Positions 35,971 to 45,230 of a DNA stretch of 64,000 nt are shown piece by piece. The stretch comes from an uncultured Bacillaceae bacterium. GTDB taxonomy: Bacteria > Bacillota > Bacilli > Bacillales > Caldibacillaceae. The notes beneath the pieces were generated by a model. It saw only the letters and a list, made by a program, of their open reading frames with translations, was not told where the DNA came from and made no database searches. Position numbers and translations under genes: made by a program. The stretch lies in assembly GCA_937934645.1 (NCBI GenBank), contig CALGYZ010000071.1:1-64000 (forward strand), in the 5' to 3' direction. The first letter of the stretch is position 1. Each line of letters starts with the position of its first letter.

Positions 35971-37340
35971 CTTCTTTCTTCCTTTCTATCCGTCACTCTG
36001 GCTTCTATTTTTCCGTCAGACACAGTGACGGTGATTAACTCATTTTCCTTTACGTCCCGCACTGATTTTACAATCCCGTCTTTTTCGTCATAGACGATGC
36101 TGAATCCTCTTTCCATCACTTTTAACGGACTCAGCGCAGACAATGTTTGAATAACACGGACATACTCCTTCTGTTTTAATTTATATATTCCGGACATCGA
36201 CCGGTTAAGTCTTTTTAGCCGCTCATGAAACTGGCGAGCCGCTTGCTCGTAATCATGTTGCGGATGTTTTGCAGCTATCCGTTTTGTCAACAAACGGAGC
36301 TCCTGTTGTTGGTCCATATATTTTTGTTTCAGCAAGCGGTTTAATTGTTCCAGTGTCCGGTCCAATTGTTCCATTTTTTGTTCATATAACCGTTCCGGAT
36401 AACGGAATGCGTATGACTTTTTCAGCCGGTTCAGCCATTCGGCAGCGGCATTGTAACGTTCTTTCATCGCCCGGATCATCCGGATTTTCCGGTTTAATAT
36501 TCTTTCAATAATATCATCAATGTTCGGCACGGCGAGTTCGGCTGCACCGGTCGGAGTCGGAGCCCTGCGGTCGGCAACAAAATCCGCGATCGTCGTATCC
36601 GTTTCATGTCCGACTGCGGATATAACAGGTATGTCTGACTCGTAAATGGCCCTTGCCACAATTTCTTCGTTAAAAGCCCATAACTCCTCGATTGATCCTC
36701 CGCCGCGGCCGACAATCAGCACATCCGCTTCTTTTCTTTCATTCGCCGTTTTGATCGCTCTGGCCACAGATGGGGCTGCCGTTTCACCCTGGACGGTTGC
36801 GGGATATAAAATGATCCTGGCAATCGGATAACGGCGTCTAATTGTTGTAATAATGTCACGAATTGCAGCGCCGGTAGGTGATGTTACAACGCCTACCGTT
36901 TTCGGATACGGCGGAAGCGGCTTTTTCTTTTCTTCGCGGAACAGCCCTTCCTTTTCCAATTTTTCTTTTAATTGTTCAAAAGCAAGATAAAGAGCTCCGA
37001 TTCCTTCAGGCTGCATTTGACTTACATACAGCTGATACTGGCCGTTCGGTTCGTAAACGCTGATTTCCCCCCGGGCCAAAACAGTCATGCCGTCTTCCGG
37101 TTCAAATGGAAGATTCCGGGCATCGGATAAAAACATTACGGCTGAAATCCGGGCATTACTGTCTTTTAAAGTAAAATATAAATGACCGCTTGAGTGCCTC
37201 TTAAAATTCGATATTTCACCTTTTACATAAATATCCCGAAGATGGGGGTCGGCATCAAATTTTCTTTTAATATATTTGGTCAATGCACTTACCGTTACGT
37301 ACCGGATTTTATCTTTTAAATAAATGATTTTGTCACTCAT
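35967..37340 (-). CDS. xseA: Exodeoxyribonuclease VII large subunit
   Basis: Catalytic subunit of exonuclease VII, 457 residues, degrading single-stranded DNA to oligonucleotides. An N-terminal OB fold (YVKGEISNFKRHSSGHLYFTL region), a catalytic domain with GVVTSPTGAAIRDI, GRGGGSIEELWAFN and SAVGHETD, then a long coiled coil. First gene of xseA-xseB-ispA. A terminator-like hairpin behind folD precedes it. Confidence 0.95.
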   Translation of the reverse strand: MSDKIIYLKDKIRYVTVSALTKYIKRKFDADPHLRDIYVKGEISNFKRHSSGHLYFTLKDSNARISAVMFLSDARNLPFEPEDGMTVLARGEISVYEPNGQYQLYVSQMQPEGIGALYLAFEQLKEKLEKEGLFREEKKKPLPPYPKTVGVVTSPTGAAIRDIITTIRRRYPIARIILYPATVQGETAAPSVARAIKTANERKEADVLIVGRGGGSIEELWAFNEEIVARAIYESDIPVISAVGHETDTTIADFVADRRAPTPTGAAELAVPNIDDIIERILNRKIRMIRAMKERYNAAAEWLNRLKKSYAFRYPERLYEQKMEQLDRTLEQLNRLLKQKYMDQQQELRLLTKRIAAKHPQHDYEQAARQFHERLKRLNRSMSGIYKLKQKEYVRVIQTLSALSPLKVMERGFSIVYDEKDGIVKSVRDVKENELITVTVSDGKIEARVTDRKEERR

Positions 37341-37410
37341 GAGTAATCTCCCCGAAAAAATATATAAGCAAATTATTCCAAACCCGAAGTTAACCTAATT
37401 AATAGTGTAC

Positions 37411-37454
37411 TAAAAAAAAGAGAAGCAGTCACCTGATTAAATATGGTGCTGCTT
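37411..37454 (-). terminator. Terminator after folD
   Basis: AAGCAG-CACC (37423-37433) pairs with GGTG-CTGCTT (37445-37454), followed on the minus strand by CTCTTTTTTTT. Confidence 0.8.
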
Positions 37455-37466
37455 AAAACTAGGATA

Positions 37467-38327
37467 TTACTGTCCGGCATGATCAATCCTTTTAGCCGCT
37501 TTAATTGTATTTTCCAAAAGCATTGTTATTGTCATCGGACCGACGCCGCCCGGTACCGGGGTAATATATGATGCTTTGTTTTTCACATCGTCAAATAAAA
37601 CATCTCCGCATAATTTCCCTTCTTCATCCCGGTTAATACCGACATCAATTACGACGGCACCGTCTTTTATATATTCTGACGTAATCATTTTTGCCCGGCC
37701 GACGGCACATACGACCACATCAGCCTGTTTTGTGACGGCCGCCAAATCAGCAGTTTTTGAGTGGCAATAAGTAACGGTTGCATTTCTTTGCAACAATAAT
37801 TGTCCGACCGGCTTTCCGACAATATTGCTCCTGCCGATTACAACGGCATGTTTCCCGGTTAAATCATAATTGATTTCCTTTAACATTTCCATGATCCCGA
37901 ACGGAGTGCACGGAATGAACGTATCTTCACCGATTAATAATTTTCCGACATTGTAGGGATGGAAACCATCGACATCCTTGTCCGGATTTATATTTTCAAT
38001 AACCACTTTTTCATCTATATGATTAGGAAGCGGCAGCTGGACAAGAATACCGTGAACTTGAGGATCTTCATTTAATTCTTTTATTTTTTCCAGCAAAAAC
38101 TGTTCAGAAATATTACCGTCATAATGATATAACATCGAACGGATTCCGACTTGTTCACAAGCTTTTTGTTTGTTCCGGACATAAGTTTGGCTTGCCGGAT
38201 CATCCCCTACCAAAACAACAGCAAGCCCGGGAACAATTCCTTGTTCTTTTAATTTTTCGACTTCCTGTTTTAAAGCTTCCCTTTTTTTCTGAGCCAGTTC
38301 TTTTCCATTGATGATTTGACCACGCAT
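37467..38327 (-). CDS. folD: Bifunctional methylenetetrahydrofolate dehydrogenase/cyclohydrolase
   Basis: Converts 5,10-methylene- to 10-formyl-tetrahydrofolate; 286 residues. YVRNKQKACEQVGI contains the catalytic lysine, and DVDGFHPYNVG and PGGVGPMTI are family signatures. ATG at 38327 has GGGAG nine bases upstream; the ATG at 38336 abuts the Shine-Dalgarno and is rejected. Cotranscription with nusB is likely (21-base gap). Confidence 0.96.
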   Translation of the reverse strand: MRGQIINGKELAQKKREALKQEVEKLKEQGIVPGLAVVLVGDDPASQTYVRNKQKACEQVGIRSMLYHYDGNISEQFLLEKIKELNEDPQVHGILVQLPLPNHIDEKVVIENINPDKDVDGFHPYNVGKLLIGEDTFIPCTPFGIMEMLKEINYDLTGKHAVVIGRSNIVGKPVGQLLLQRNATVTYCHSKTADLAAVTKQADVVVCAVGRAKMITSEYIKDGAVVIDVGINRDEEGKLCGDVLFDDVKNKASYITPVPGGVGPMTITMLLENTIKAAKRIDHAGQ

Positions 38328-38348
38328 ACTTTCCATCTCCCGTAGTAT

Positions 38349-38747
38349 TTAATCTTTTGTTAAATCTTCCATAACTTTTGAAAGAACACCGTTAATAAAA
38401 CGTCCGGACTTTTCATCACCGAACCGTTTTGCAATTTCAATGGCCTCGTTGATTGTAACGGTTAAAGGCACATCATCTATGTATTTCATTTCATAAACGG
38501 CGATTCTTAACAAATTCCGGTCAACATTTGCCAACCGGTCGATGGACCAGTTTTCCAAATGTTTTTTTATGATTTCATCAATTTCGTCTAAGCGTTTGAC
38601 CGTACCTAAAAACAATGACTTCAAAAATGGATCCATTTTTTCTACATCCCCGGCTACATGTCGAAGAGCGTCCTCTGCATCATTCTTTCCGATATCAACC
38701 TGAAACAGCGCCTGTAAAGCTTTTTCTCTTGCTGTTCTACGTTTCAT
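38349..38747 (-). CDS. nusB: Transcription antitermination factor NusB
   Basis: All-helical RNA-binding factor of 132 residues that acts with NusE in rRNA antitermination. RRTAREKALQALFQVD at the N-terminus and VTINEAIEIAKRFGDEKSGRF near the C-terminus are typical. AAAAGGAG precedes the ATG. Order yqhY-nusB-folD is conserved in Bacillus. Confidence 0.95.
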   Translation of the reverse strand: MKRRTAREKALQALFQVDIGKNDAEDALRHVAGDVEKMDPFLKSLFLGTVKRLDEIDEIIKKHLENWSIDRLANVDRNLLRIAVYEMKYIDDVPLTVTINEAIEIAKRFGDEKSGRFINGVLSKVMEDLTKD

Positions 38748-38861
38748 ACTGGTTACTCCTTTTTACTATGTACTTTATAGACTATTCTATGCAATCCGGA
38801 CTATACAGAATCATAGCATAAATATTTCATGGAAGGAAAGAGACGCAATATACATTCAATG

Positions 38862-38889
38862 AAAAAAAGCAGGATCATTTCCTGCTTTT
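38862..38889 (-). terminator. Terminator after yqhY
   Basis: AAAAGCAGGA and TCCTGCTTTT (38865-38874 and 38880-38889), five-base loop, T-rich minus-strand tail. Confidence 0.85.
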
Positions 38890-38892
38890 GAA

Positions 38893-39291
38893 TTATTCCG
38901 TTTCCGCTTCTTCATCCGTCCGGGTCTCAAAATTAATATTTACAACATGAATGTTGATTTCATCTGTTTCCAGTCCGGTCATGTTCAAAAGAGCCTGGCG
39001 GATATTATCCTGGATTTGTTGTGCTACTTGCGGAATGGAAACACCGAAGTTTAATACACAGTACACATCAATTTTAATTTTATTGTCCGACAGATCGACA
39101 CGGATTCCTTTACCGTGATTTTTTCTGCCGAGCCGTTCAGCTACACCGGCGGCAAAATTTCCTCTCATCATCGCTACACCGTCAATTTCAGAAGCAGCAA
39201 TGCCGGCGATGACTTCAATGACTTCCGGGGCAATTTCGATTTTCCCCAGGTCGTCTTGGGTCGTCATCTCCAAAGTGTTTTGTTCGGGCAT
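38893..39291 (-). CDS. yqhY: Asp23/Gls24 family protein YqhY
   Basis: A 132-residue Asp23 (DUF322) protein: IEIAPEVIEVIAGIAASEIDGVAMM, a GKGIRVDL strand and a VPQVAQQIQDNIRQAL-type helix (read VSIPQVAQQIQDNIR). It sits directly behind accB-accC, the same arrangement as in B. subtilis, where YqhY affects acetyl-CoA carboxylase homeostasis. Acidic C-terminus (TDEEAETE). Cytoplasmic. Confidence 0.92.
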   Translation of the reverse strand: MPEQNTLEMTTQDDLGKIEIAPEVIEVIAGIAASEIDGVAMMRGNFAAGVAERLGRKNHGKGIRVDLSDNKIKIDVYCVLNFGVSIPQVAQQIQDNIRQALLNMTGLETDEINIHVVNINFETRTDEEAETE

Positions 39292-39306
39292 GTAAAAAAC
39301 ACCACC

Positions 39307-40665
39307 TTATGCGTTAGTTTTCATTACATCATACTTCTCTAAAAATTTTGTGTTGAAATTTCCGCTCTTAAACGCTTCATGCTGCATTACATTTAAATGG
39401 AACGGAATGGTTGTATGGACGCCGTCAATAACAAACTCACTCAAGGCCCGTTCCATCCGTTTGATTGCCTCTTCCCTCGTTGCACCATGAACGATCAGTT
39501 TGGCAACCATTGAATCATAGTAAGGCGGAATGGAGTATCCGGTGTAAACGGCCGAATCCACACGGACTCCAGGGCCTCCCGGCGGTAAATACATATTGAT
39601 TTTACCCGGCGAAGGCATAAAATCTTTCTCCGGATTTTCCGCATTAATCCGGCATTCAATTGCCCATCCCTTAAAGGTAACATCTTCCTGTTTAATGGAC
39701 AGTTTTTCACCTGCGGCTACCAAAATTTGTTCCTTGATTAAATCCACTCCCGTAATCAGTTCGGTAACGGGATGTTCTACTTGTATACGGGTATTCATTT
39801 CCATGAAGTAGAACTTTTTATTCCGGTAGTCATATATAAATTCTATCGTACCTGCTCCGGTATAATCAACTGCTTTTGCTGCTTTAACCGCTGCTTCTCC
39901 CATTTTATTCCTGATCTCTTCATTTAATGCCGGTGAAGGGGCTTCCTCTATTAACTTTTGCAGTCTGCGCTGGATGGTGCAATCCCGTTCACCAAGATGG
40001 ATGACATTCCCGTGATGGTCTGCGAGCACTTGAATTTCCACGTGGCGGAAGTCTTCAATATATTTTTCTATATACACGCCCGGGTTTCCAAAAGCAGTTT
40101 CCGCTTCACGTCTTGTTATTTTAATGCCGTTAACTAGTTCATCTTCGTTGCGGGCCACACGAATCCCTTTTCCGCCTCCGCCGGCAGTCGCTTTGATAAT
40201 AACGGGATAACCAATTTCTTCCGCAACGCTTAAAGCCTCGTCCATATCCTCTACAATTCCGTTTGAACCCGGAACAACCGGCACCCCGGCTTTTCTCATC
40301 GTTTCCCTTGCCACGTCTTTTGTGCCCATTTTTTTAATGGCCTCTGCACTCGGACCAATAAAAGTCAAGCCGCACTCCTTCACGAGGTTGGCAAAGTTAT
40401 CATTTTCGGCAAGGAAGCCGTATCCTGGATGGATTGCTTCGCATCCGGTCATTGTAGCGACACTGATCATATTGGCCATATTCAAGTAACTTTCTTGAGA
40501 TAGCGCCGGACCTATACAATATGCTTCATCCGCCAATTGTACATGAAGTGCTTCCTCATCAGCCTGTGAGTATACTGCAACCGTTTTTATTCCGAGTTCT
40601 TTACATGCCCGAATGATTCGTACAGCAATTTCTCCTCTGTTAGCAATTAATATTTTGTTAAACAT
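39307..40665 (-). CDS. accC: Biotin carboxylase subunit of acetyl-CoA carboxylase
   Basis: ATP-grasp biotin carboxylase of 452 residues for fatty acid synthesis. NRGEIAVRIIRA at the N-terminus, the glycine loop ATAGGGGKGIRVA, ERDCTIQRRLQK, and EMNTRIQVEHPVTE metal/active-site segment are intact. It follows accB by 13 bases. It may also serve the lone carboxyltransferase YqjD in this window (inference). Confidence 0.96.
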   Translation of the reverse strand: MFNKILIANRGEIAVRIIRACKELGIKTVAVYSQADEEALHVQLADEAYCIGPALSQESYLNMANMISVATMTGCEAIHPGYGFLAENDNFANLVKECGLTFIGPSAEAIKKMGTKDVARETMRKAGVPVVPGSNGIVEDMDEALSVAEEIGYPVIIKATAGGGGKGIRVARNEDELVNGIKITRREAETAFGNPGVYIEKYIEDFRHVEIQVLADHHGNVIHLGERDCTIQRRLQKLIEEAPSPALNEEIRNKMGEAAVKAAKAVDYTGAGTIEFIYDYRNKKFYFMEMNTRIQVEHPVTELITGVDLIKEQILVAAGEKLSIKQEDVTFKGWAIECRINAENPEKDFMPSPGKINMYLPPGGPGVRVDSAVYTGYSIPPYYDSMVAKLIVHGATREEAIKRMERALSEFVIDGVHTTIPFHLNVMQHEAFKSGNFNTKFLEKYDVMKTNA

Positions 40666-40678
40666 AAGAAACCCCCTC

Positions 40679-41197
40679 TTAATCGAGTTTTACAAGAAAC
40701 AGCGGTTGCCCGAACTCTACAAGCTGTCCGTTTTCAACTAAAATATCAACGATTTCACCTTCAACTTCGGCTTCAATTTCATTGAACAGTTTCATTGCTT
40801 CCACGATACATACAACGGTATCGCTTTTTACTTTTGAACCGACTTCGACATACGGATCCGCATCCGGCGCAGGAGCCCGGTAAAATGTTCCTACCATCGG
40901 AGAAGTAATTTTATGTAAATTTTCATTTTTTATCTCTTTTTCATCGCTTTTATCTTGTTTATCCGCCTGTTCCTGAACCGTTTCTTTCTTTTGGACGGCG
41001 GGTTGCTGTTCAACGGCTGGTGCAGGCTTTGTCTCAACGGCCGGTTGTACCTGCGGCGCGGTCACAACATTCGAGACTTGCCCTTGGTTATTTTTTTTCA
41101 TGAAGATTTTTACATCTTCATTTTCATATTTGAATTCATCCAGACTTGACTGATCAACAATTTTAATCAGCTCACGAATTTGCTGCATTTTCATCAT
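40679..41197 (-). CDS. accB: Biotin carboxyl carrier protein of acetyl-CoA carboxylase
   Basis: A 172-residue carrier: an N-terminal helical region, a Pro/Ala/Gln/Glu-rich linker (about 45-95), and a C-terminal biotinyl domain with the biotinylated Lys136 in EAMKLFNEI. First gene of accB-accC-yqhY with a strong SigA promoter upstream. Confidence 0.96.
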   Translation of the reverse strand: MMKMQQIRELIKIVDQSSLDEFKYENEDVKIFMKKNNQGQVSNVVTAPQVQPAVETKPAPAVEQQPAVQKKETVQEQADKQDKSDEKEIKNENLHKITSPMVGTFYRAPAPDADPYVEVGSKVKSDTVVCIVEAMKLFNEIEAEVEGEIVDILVENGQLVEFGQPLFLVKLD

Positions 41198-41249
41198 GAA
41201 AAATCCACCCCTTATTTAATAGTCAAAAAATCTATCTGTATACGATAAG

Positions 41250-41278
41250 ATTTTACTTGAGGCATGCTGAAATGACAA
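41250..41278 (-). promoter_or_regulatory. SigA promoter of accB
   Basis: Minus strand TTGTCA (41273-41278), 17-base spacer, TAAAAT (41250-41255), each one mismatch from consensus and 53 bases from the accB start. Confidence 0.7.
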
Positions 41279-41360
41279 GACTGTCGTCATTAATTTAAGA
41301 AAATTAATGCTAAAAAACGGAAAAACGAACTGAAATTTGGGAATATTTCTAAGAGAATAA

Positions 41361-41392
41361 AGACAAAAAAAGTTCCGTTAACCGGAACTTTT
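41361..41392 (-). terminator. Terminator of the spoIIIA operon
   Basis: AAAAGTTCCG (41368-41377) and CGGAACTTTT (41383-41392), with seven T on the minus strand after the stem. Located about 60 bases past spoIIIAH. Confidence 0.85.
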
Positions 41393-41451
41393 CACTTGTT
41401 TCTTTGACTTTGCCGGAGAAACAGGACTTCAGGCATGGAACAATTTATTTC

Positions 41452-42012
41452 CTATTTTGTACCATGTTCCTCCTGGAACGCTACCGTAACAGATGAATTT
41501 CCCATTTCCTCCTTGACGATTTTAATTATTTCATTTGCTTTCGCCTTGGAGTGGTCATCACCTTTTACTGTGACTAAAACATCCCTTTCATCTGCCTGGA
41601 CAAGGGCATCTTCATAACCTAAAGTTTGAATAATCAAGCTTTCAATTTGCTTTTCCTTCTCCGCCATTTTTTGCAGACGGTTCATTTCATCTTTAGCTTC
41701 ACTTCTTTCTTCCGCTGATAAATCTGCTGAACCTGCAGCCTGCTGTAATTCTTCCAGTTTCTTACTCCGTTCATCCTGAATTTGGAGACGGATCTCTTCA
41801 AATACTTCGTCCTTTGAAACGTCCTGAACGATAGTATGACTTTCTGATTTTTCAATAGTTCCGTCTGCATTCTGTTTATCTTCTTCCTCCTGAACATCTA
41901 CGTTGGCTAGATTATCATTTTCCACTGGTTCCGCCGTTATATAGTAAACCGACAATACAACGACCAAGCTGAGCATTGTCAACAACCATACGGTTTGTTT
42001 TTTCAGCATCAT
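41452..42012 (-). CDS. spoIIIAH: Stage III sporulation protein AH
   Basis: A 186-residue mother-cell protein with one N-terminal membrane helix (TVWLLTMLSLVVVLSVYY), a charged linker, a helical stretch rich in Glu/Lys/Arg, and a C-terminal YscJ/FliF-like ring-building domain (LIIQTLGYEDALVQ to end). It pairs with forespore SpoIIQ to form the feeding-tube channel across the intermembrane space. Last gene of the operon. Confidence 0.93.
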   Translation of the reverse strand: MMLKKQTVWLLTMLSLVVVLSVYYITAEPVENDNLANVDVQEEEDKQNADGTIEKSESHTIVQDVSKDEVFEEIRLQIQDERSKKLEELQQAAGSADLSAEERSEAKDEMNRLQKMAEKEKQIESLIIQTLGYEDALVQADERDVLVTVKGDDHSKAKANEIIKIVKEEMGNSSVTVAFQEEHGTK

Positions 42013-42075
42013 AAAATATTTCCTCCTTTTCCGTGTAATTTTGGCGCTCCTGATAAAATCGCTCTATTATTCACT

Positions 42076-42714
42076 TTAATTTTTTGCCAGCACCGAAACA
42101 CGGTGGCTCGGTACGTCCAGCGTTCTGGTCACAGCCTCAATAATCGATTTCTTCACCTGAATTTGTTCTGCTCCTTTAGCTACAACTAAAACTCCGCGAA
42201 TCTCCGGTTTTTTTGTTTCTGCCACCAAGGGGACCTCTTTCTCCCCTTCTCGGACAATGATCACCTGCTCTTCTTTTGATTGATCTTCTACTTCCCGTGT
42301 CCCTCCGTTGGAGTCTGTTTCACTTGTAATTTGTTTTTTGTTAATAATATTTTTTTCATATACTACTTGTTCGGTTGAATCCACATTAACGAAAATTGTT
42401 GCCTCTTCCACACCGGCTATGGCTTCAATTGCTTCTTTCAATTGGTTCTCATAATATTCTTCATACTCTCTCATCGTTGAAGGCTGGTTTTTTTTCTGTC
42501 CGGCAAAAGCTTCCGCATCTTCCACATCCGCTTCTGAATTGACCGGTACAGGATCAGAAGATTGGTTGGTTTCTTTGTTGAGAAATTCACCTGTCAGCAT
42601 AATGGCGATTCCGATCACCAGAATAACAATAATATAGTGCTTTTTTTTCAGCTTTTCTCCGTCTTTCTCCAGCCATCGTTTTATAACGGATACAAAACCT
42701 TTACGATCTTTCAT
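42076..42714 (-). CDS. spoIIIAG: Stage III sporulation protein AG
   Basis: Ring-forming component of the SpoIIIA-SpoIIQ channel, 212 residues from the ATG at 42714 (AAGG upstream; the frame is open to 42735). One membrane helix (HYIIVILVIGIAIMLTG) follows a basic cytoplasmic segment, then an extracellular ring-building domain (YYENQLKEAIEAIAGVEEATIFVNV). It overlaps spoIIIAF by 14 bases. Confidence 0.93.
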   Translation of the reverse strand: MKDRKGFVSVIKRWLEKDGEKLKKKHYIIVILVIGIAIMLTGEFLNKETNQSSDPVPVNSEADVEDAEAFAGQKKNQPSTMREYEEYYENQLKEAIEAIAGVEEATIFVNVDSTEQVVYEKNIINKKQITSETDSNGGTREVEDQSKEEQVIIVREGEKEVPLVAETKKPEIRGVLVVAKGAEQIQVKKSIIEAVTRTLDVPSHRVSVLAKN

Positions 42715-43342
42715 CCGTTTCCTTTCCCCTTTCAACCGTGATCAGTATCCGTTCTTTATCTACCCCCCATTGTCTTGCAAAAAATGAAGCGAGCTTGTCT
42801 GTGTCTTCGGATTTTTCGCGCTTGACCTCACCGCCAATTTGGATGCTGACCTCCCGGACCGGCTCCACCCGGTCTTCATTTGCATCAGCGGACAAAAATA
42901 CATGAATTGTTTTAAGGTTGTCTAATAGATCATCTGAAGAAACCGTATGATCCACCGGCTCCTTTAATTCGATCTCAATGTCTTCAATTTGATAACCGAA
43001 TGTTTCCATCAGCTCCTTTTCGGATAAATCCTTCAATTGGACAGCCGTTTGTTCTAAAATATATGCATTAATGTCGGATTGTATTTCTATTTTCTTGCTC
43101 TCTATTGAATTCCCCAATAAATTGTTTTTATTCTGCACTAAATTCTCCGCTTCTTTTAATATTTCATCCGGTTCTTTCGAAAACAATGTGAACAAGGGCT
43201 TTAAAAAAATGATGATCAACAATAAACCCAGAACCATCTTTACATATTTTTGCAAACCCGTCTGCGGCAACAACATCTCCGTGACTACAGCAAGCAAAAT
43301 AAATAATATGATATTAGCAATCCATTCGGATAAAAAGTCCAT
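42701..43342 (-). CDS. spoIIIAF: Stage III sporulation protein AF
   Basis: Membrane protein of 213 residues with two N-terminal helices (ANIILFILLAVVTEMLLP and MVLGLLLIIIFLKPLFTLF) and a cytoplasmic ring-fold-like domain. I choose ATG at 43342, nine bases after GGCGG, over the GTG at 43351. Part of the mother-cell SpoIIIA complex required for SigG activity. Confidence 0.92.
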   Translation of the reverse strand: MDFLSEWIANIILFILLAVVTEMLLPQTGLQKYVKMVLGLLLIIIFLKPLFTLFSKEPDEILKEAENLVQNKNNLLGNSIESKKIEIQSDINAYILEQTAVQLKDLSEKELMETFGYQIEDIEIELKEPVDHTVSSDDLLDNLKTIHVFLSADANEDRVEPVREVSIQIGGEVKREKSEDTDKLASFFARQWGVDKERILITVERGKETDERS

Positions 43343-43355
43343 GATCTTCACCCGC

Positions 43356-44564
43356 CTAACGGACCATCAATGTTAAATTCCCGGCAATGATAATAATTGT
43401 TAATGTTAGAAAAAACATAACAGAAACGATGGCCAGGGCGGCAAATAAATAAATTACCGTTTTTGATATCGTATCCAGGCAGGCAATGACCGGTCCTCCG
43501 CCGAGCGGTTGCAATAAAGCAGCGGAGAATTTATAAATAAAAGCAATGATCAATATTTTTAAGGCTGGAAACAAGATTAACAATAAAAGAATGGTCACTC
43601 CCGCAAGCCCGACTGTGTTTTTTAACAATACCGATGCGCTGATTACCGTATCTGCGGCATCCGTAAACATCCGCCCGACAACAGGAATAAAGTTGCCTGT
43701 AACAAATTTTGCCGTTTTAATTGCAATTCCGTCAGCCACGGCACTGGCTGTTCCTTGAAGAGAAACAACGCTTAAAAAAACCGTCATGAACATACCGAGG
43801 AGTCCGATGCTCCAGTTCCTCAACAATCCCGAAAGCTGTGTCGCTTTATACTGGTTCGTCAATGTACTGACAATGCTTAACAGAACAGAAAGAAACAATA
43901 AAGGCAGAATAATCCGGTCAACGAAAACACCGCTGATATTCGTTAAAAACAAAATGACCGGGTGGAAAAATCCGGAAGAAACAAGGCCACCGCCAGTTGC
44001 GATGAGCGCCAATAATAGCGGGATAAATGCAATGGTAAAATGAACCATATTTTGTACGGCATCCGATGCATATTGAACGGCTGTGTGAAAACTGTTTAGA
44101 GCGATAATGATTAATACCATAAAAACAATGGAATAGGCTATTTTTGATACGGTAGTTTTTTCAAAAGAATTTTGTATCGATTGTAAAAACATACTAAAAA
44201 TTGTGAGTAAGATTAACGTAGCCATTAATTGCCCGTTCACGATCAGTTCGTGAAATAGAAATTTCAATGCACCCGTAAACAGATCTTTTACCGATAAGCC
44301 GTCTGAACTCCGAATATACTCCTTAAAATCTGCCTTCTCCAGTCCCGGTAAAAAACCGCCATATTCTCTGATAATTTGATCCCAATAGACTTCAATATCA
44401 CTGAAATCCATCTTGTCAATTTGTTCATTGACAAATTCCATTGCATGGCTTTCTTGTTCTGCGCCGGTTTTATTGTACGGTGCAGCTGATACGAAATCGC
44501 TTGTCCGATAAAAAATGAACAAAAAAACGAATGTGATCGCAAATACCGCTATATTTTGCTTCAT
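43356..44564 (-). CDS. spoIIIAE: Stage III sporulation protein AE
   Basis: The largest integral membrane subunit of the SpoIIIA complex, 402 residues. A signal peptide (IAVFAITFVFLFIFY) is followed by a soluble segment and at least six membrane helices from about residue 95 on. GAGGTGAAAG precedes ATG. Fourth from the end of the spoIIIA operon. Confidence 0.94.
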   Translation of the reverse strand: MKQNIAVFAITFVFLFIFYRTSDFVSAAPYNKTGAEQESHAMEFVNEQIDKMDFSDIEVYWDQIIREYGGFLPGLEKADFKEYIRSSDGLSVKDLFTGALKFLFHELIVNGQLMATLILLTIFSMFLQSIQNSFEKTTVSKIAYSIVFMVLIIIALNSFHTAVQYASDAVQNMVHFTIAFIPLLLALIATGGGLVSSGFFHPVILFLTNISGVFVDRIILPLLFLSVLLSIVSTLTNQYKATQLSGLLRNWSIGLLGMFMTVFLSVVSLQGTASAVADGIAIKTAKFVTGNFIPVVGRMFTDAADTVISASVLLKNTVGLAGVTILLLLILFPALKILIIAFIYKFSAALLQPLGGGPVIACLDTISKTVIYLFAALAIVSVMFFLTLTIIIIAGNLTLMVR

Positions 44565-44599
44565 TCTTTCACCTCAAGCCCGGTCATTCCTTTCATCCT

Positions 44600-44989
44600 T
44601 TATGAAGGGAGCATTTTTAATATCATTTCAATTAATACGGTTAAAATCGGCACAGCCATTGCCAATATGACAATTTTCCCCGCCATTTCAATTTTGGAAG
44701 CTATGGATCCCTGTCCCGCATCTTTTGTAACTTGTGAAGCAAATTCGACTATATATGCGATACCAATGATTTTTAAAATTGTTTCAACATACACTGCATC
44801 CACATTTGCATTAATAGCAATTCTTTCAATCATTTGTATGACACTGTAGATTTGGTCGATTAAAAATAAAAATATAACGCAACCGGTAAAGACAGTAAGC
44901 AAGAAAGCAATATTTGCCTTCTGTTCTTTGATGATTAAGGCGAGAAACGCGCTAACAAGGCCGATTCCGACAATTTGAATAATATCAAT
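44600..44989 (-). CDS. spoIIIAD: Stage III sporulation protein AD, unusual start
   Basis: Membrane subunit of the SpoIIIA complex. Homology to the B. subtilis protein begins at the codon ATT at 44989 (ATT GAT ATT ATT CAA ATT, i.e. IDIIQIVGIG) and runs to the stop, giving 129 residues with at least three membrane helices. No ATG, GTG or TTG precedes the homologous region in frame; the first is TTG at 44902, which would remove the first helix. GGAGG lies nine bases before the ATT. An ATG at 44996 is one base out of frame and meets TGA after three codons. Either ATT is used or a one-base shift is present. Confidence 0.85.
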   Translation of the reverse strand: MDIIQIVGIGLVSAFLALIIKEQKANIAFLLTVFTGCVIFLFLIDQIYSVIQMIERIAINANVDAVYVETILKIIGIAYIVEFASQVTKDAGQGSIASKIEMAGKIVILAMAVPILTVLIEMILKMLPS

Positions 44990-45004
44990 CGATCATGCCC
45001 TCCT

Positions 45005-45211
45005 TTAACTGTTAAACAGAAAAACGGATTTAATTTTTTGAAATAAATCATTAACAATCGTCGCAACTTGAAATAGTATGTATATAAAACCAAATAATGT
45101 TACCCACTGGGCATATTCTTTTTTTCCTACCTGATCCAGGATCGTTACTAAAAAGGCAACAACAATACCGACCCCGGCAATTTTAAAAATCACATCGACT
45201 TCGATGCCCAT
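45005..45211 (-). CDS. spoIIIAC: Stage III sporulation protein AC
   Basis: A 68-residue membrane protein with two helices, the same length as the B. subtilis protein. VDVIFKIAGVGIVVAFL and EYAQWVTLFGFIYILFQVATIV are highly conserved. ATG at 45211 has GGAGG seven bases upstream and gives MGIEVDV; the ATG at 45214 is less well spaced. Confidence 0.94.
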   Translation of the reverse strand: MGIEVDVIFKIAGVGIVVAFLVTILDQVGKKEYAQWVTLFGFIYILFQVATIVNDLFQKIKSVFLFNS

Positions 45212-45230
45212 CATCTTTCCTCCCTATGGA

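Noticed and set aside
41255..41300. ATGAC...GTCAT dyad upstream of accB as a FapR operator
   Set aside because: It lacks the FapR consensus and has only five-base arms; it overlaps the -35 region of the promoter but is too short to call.
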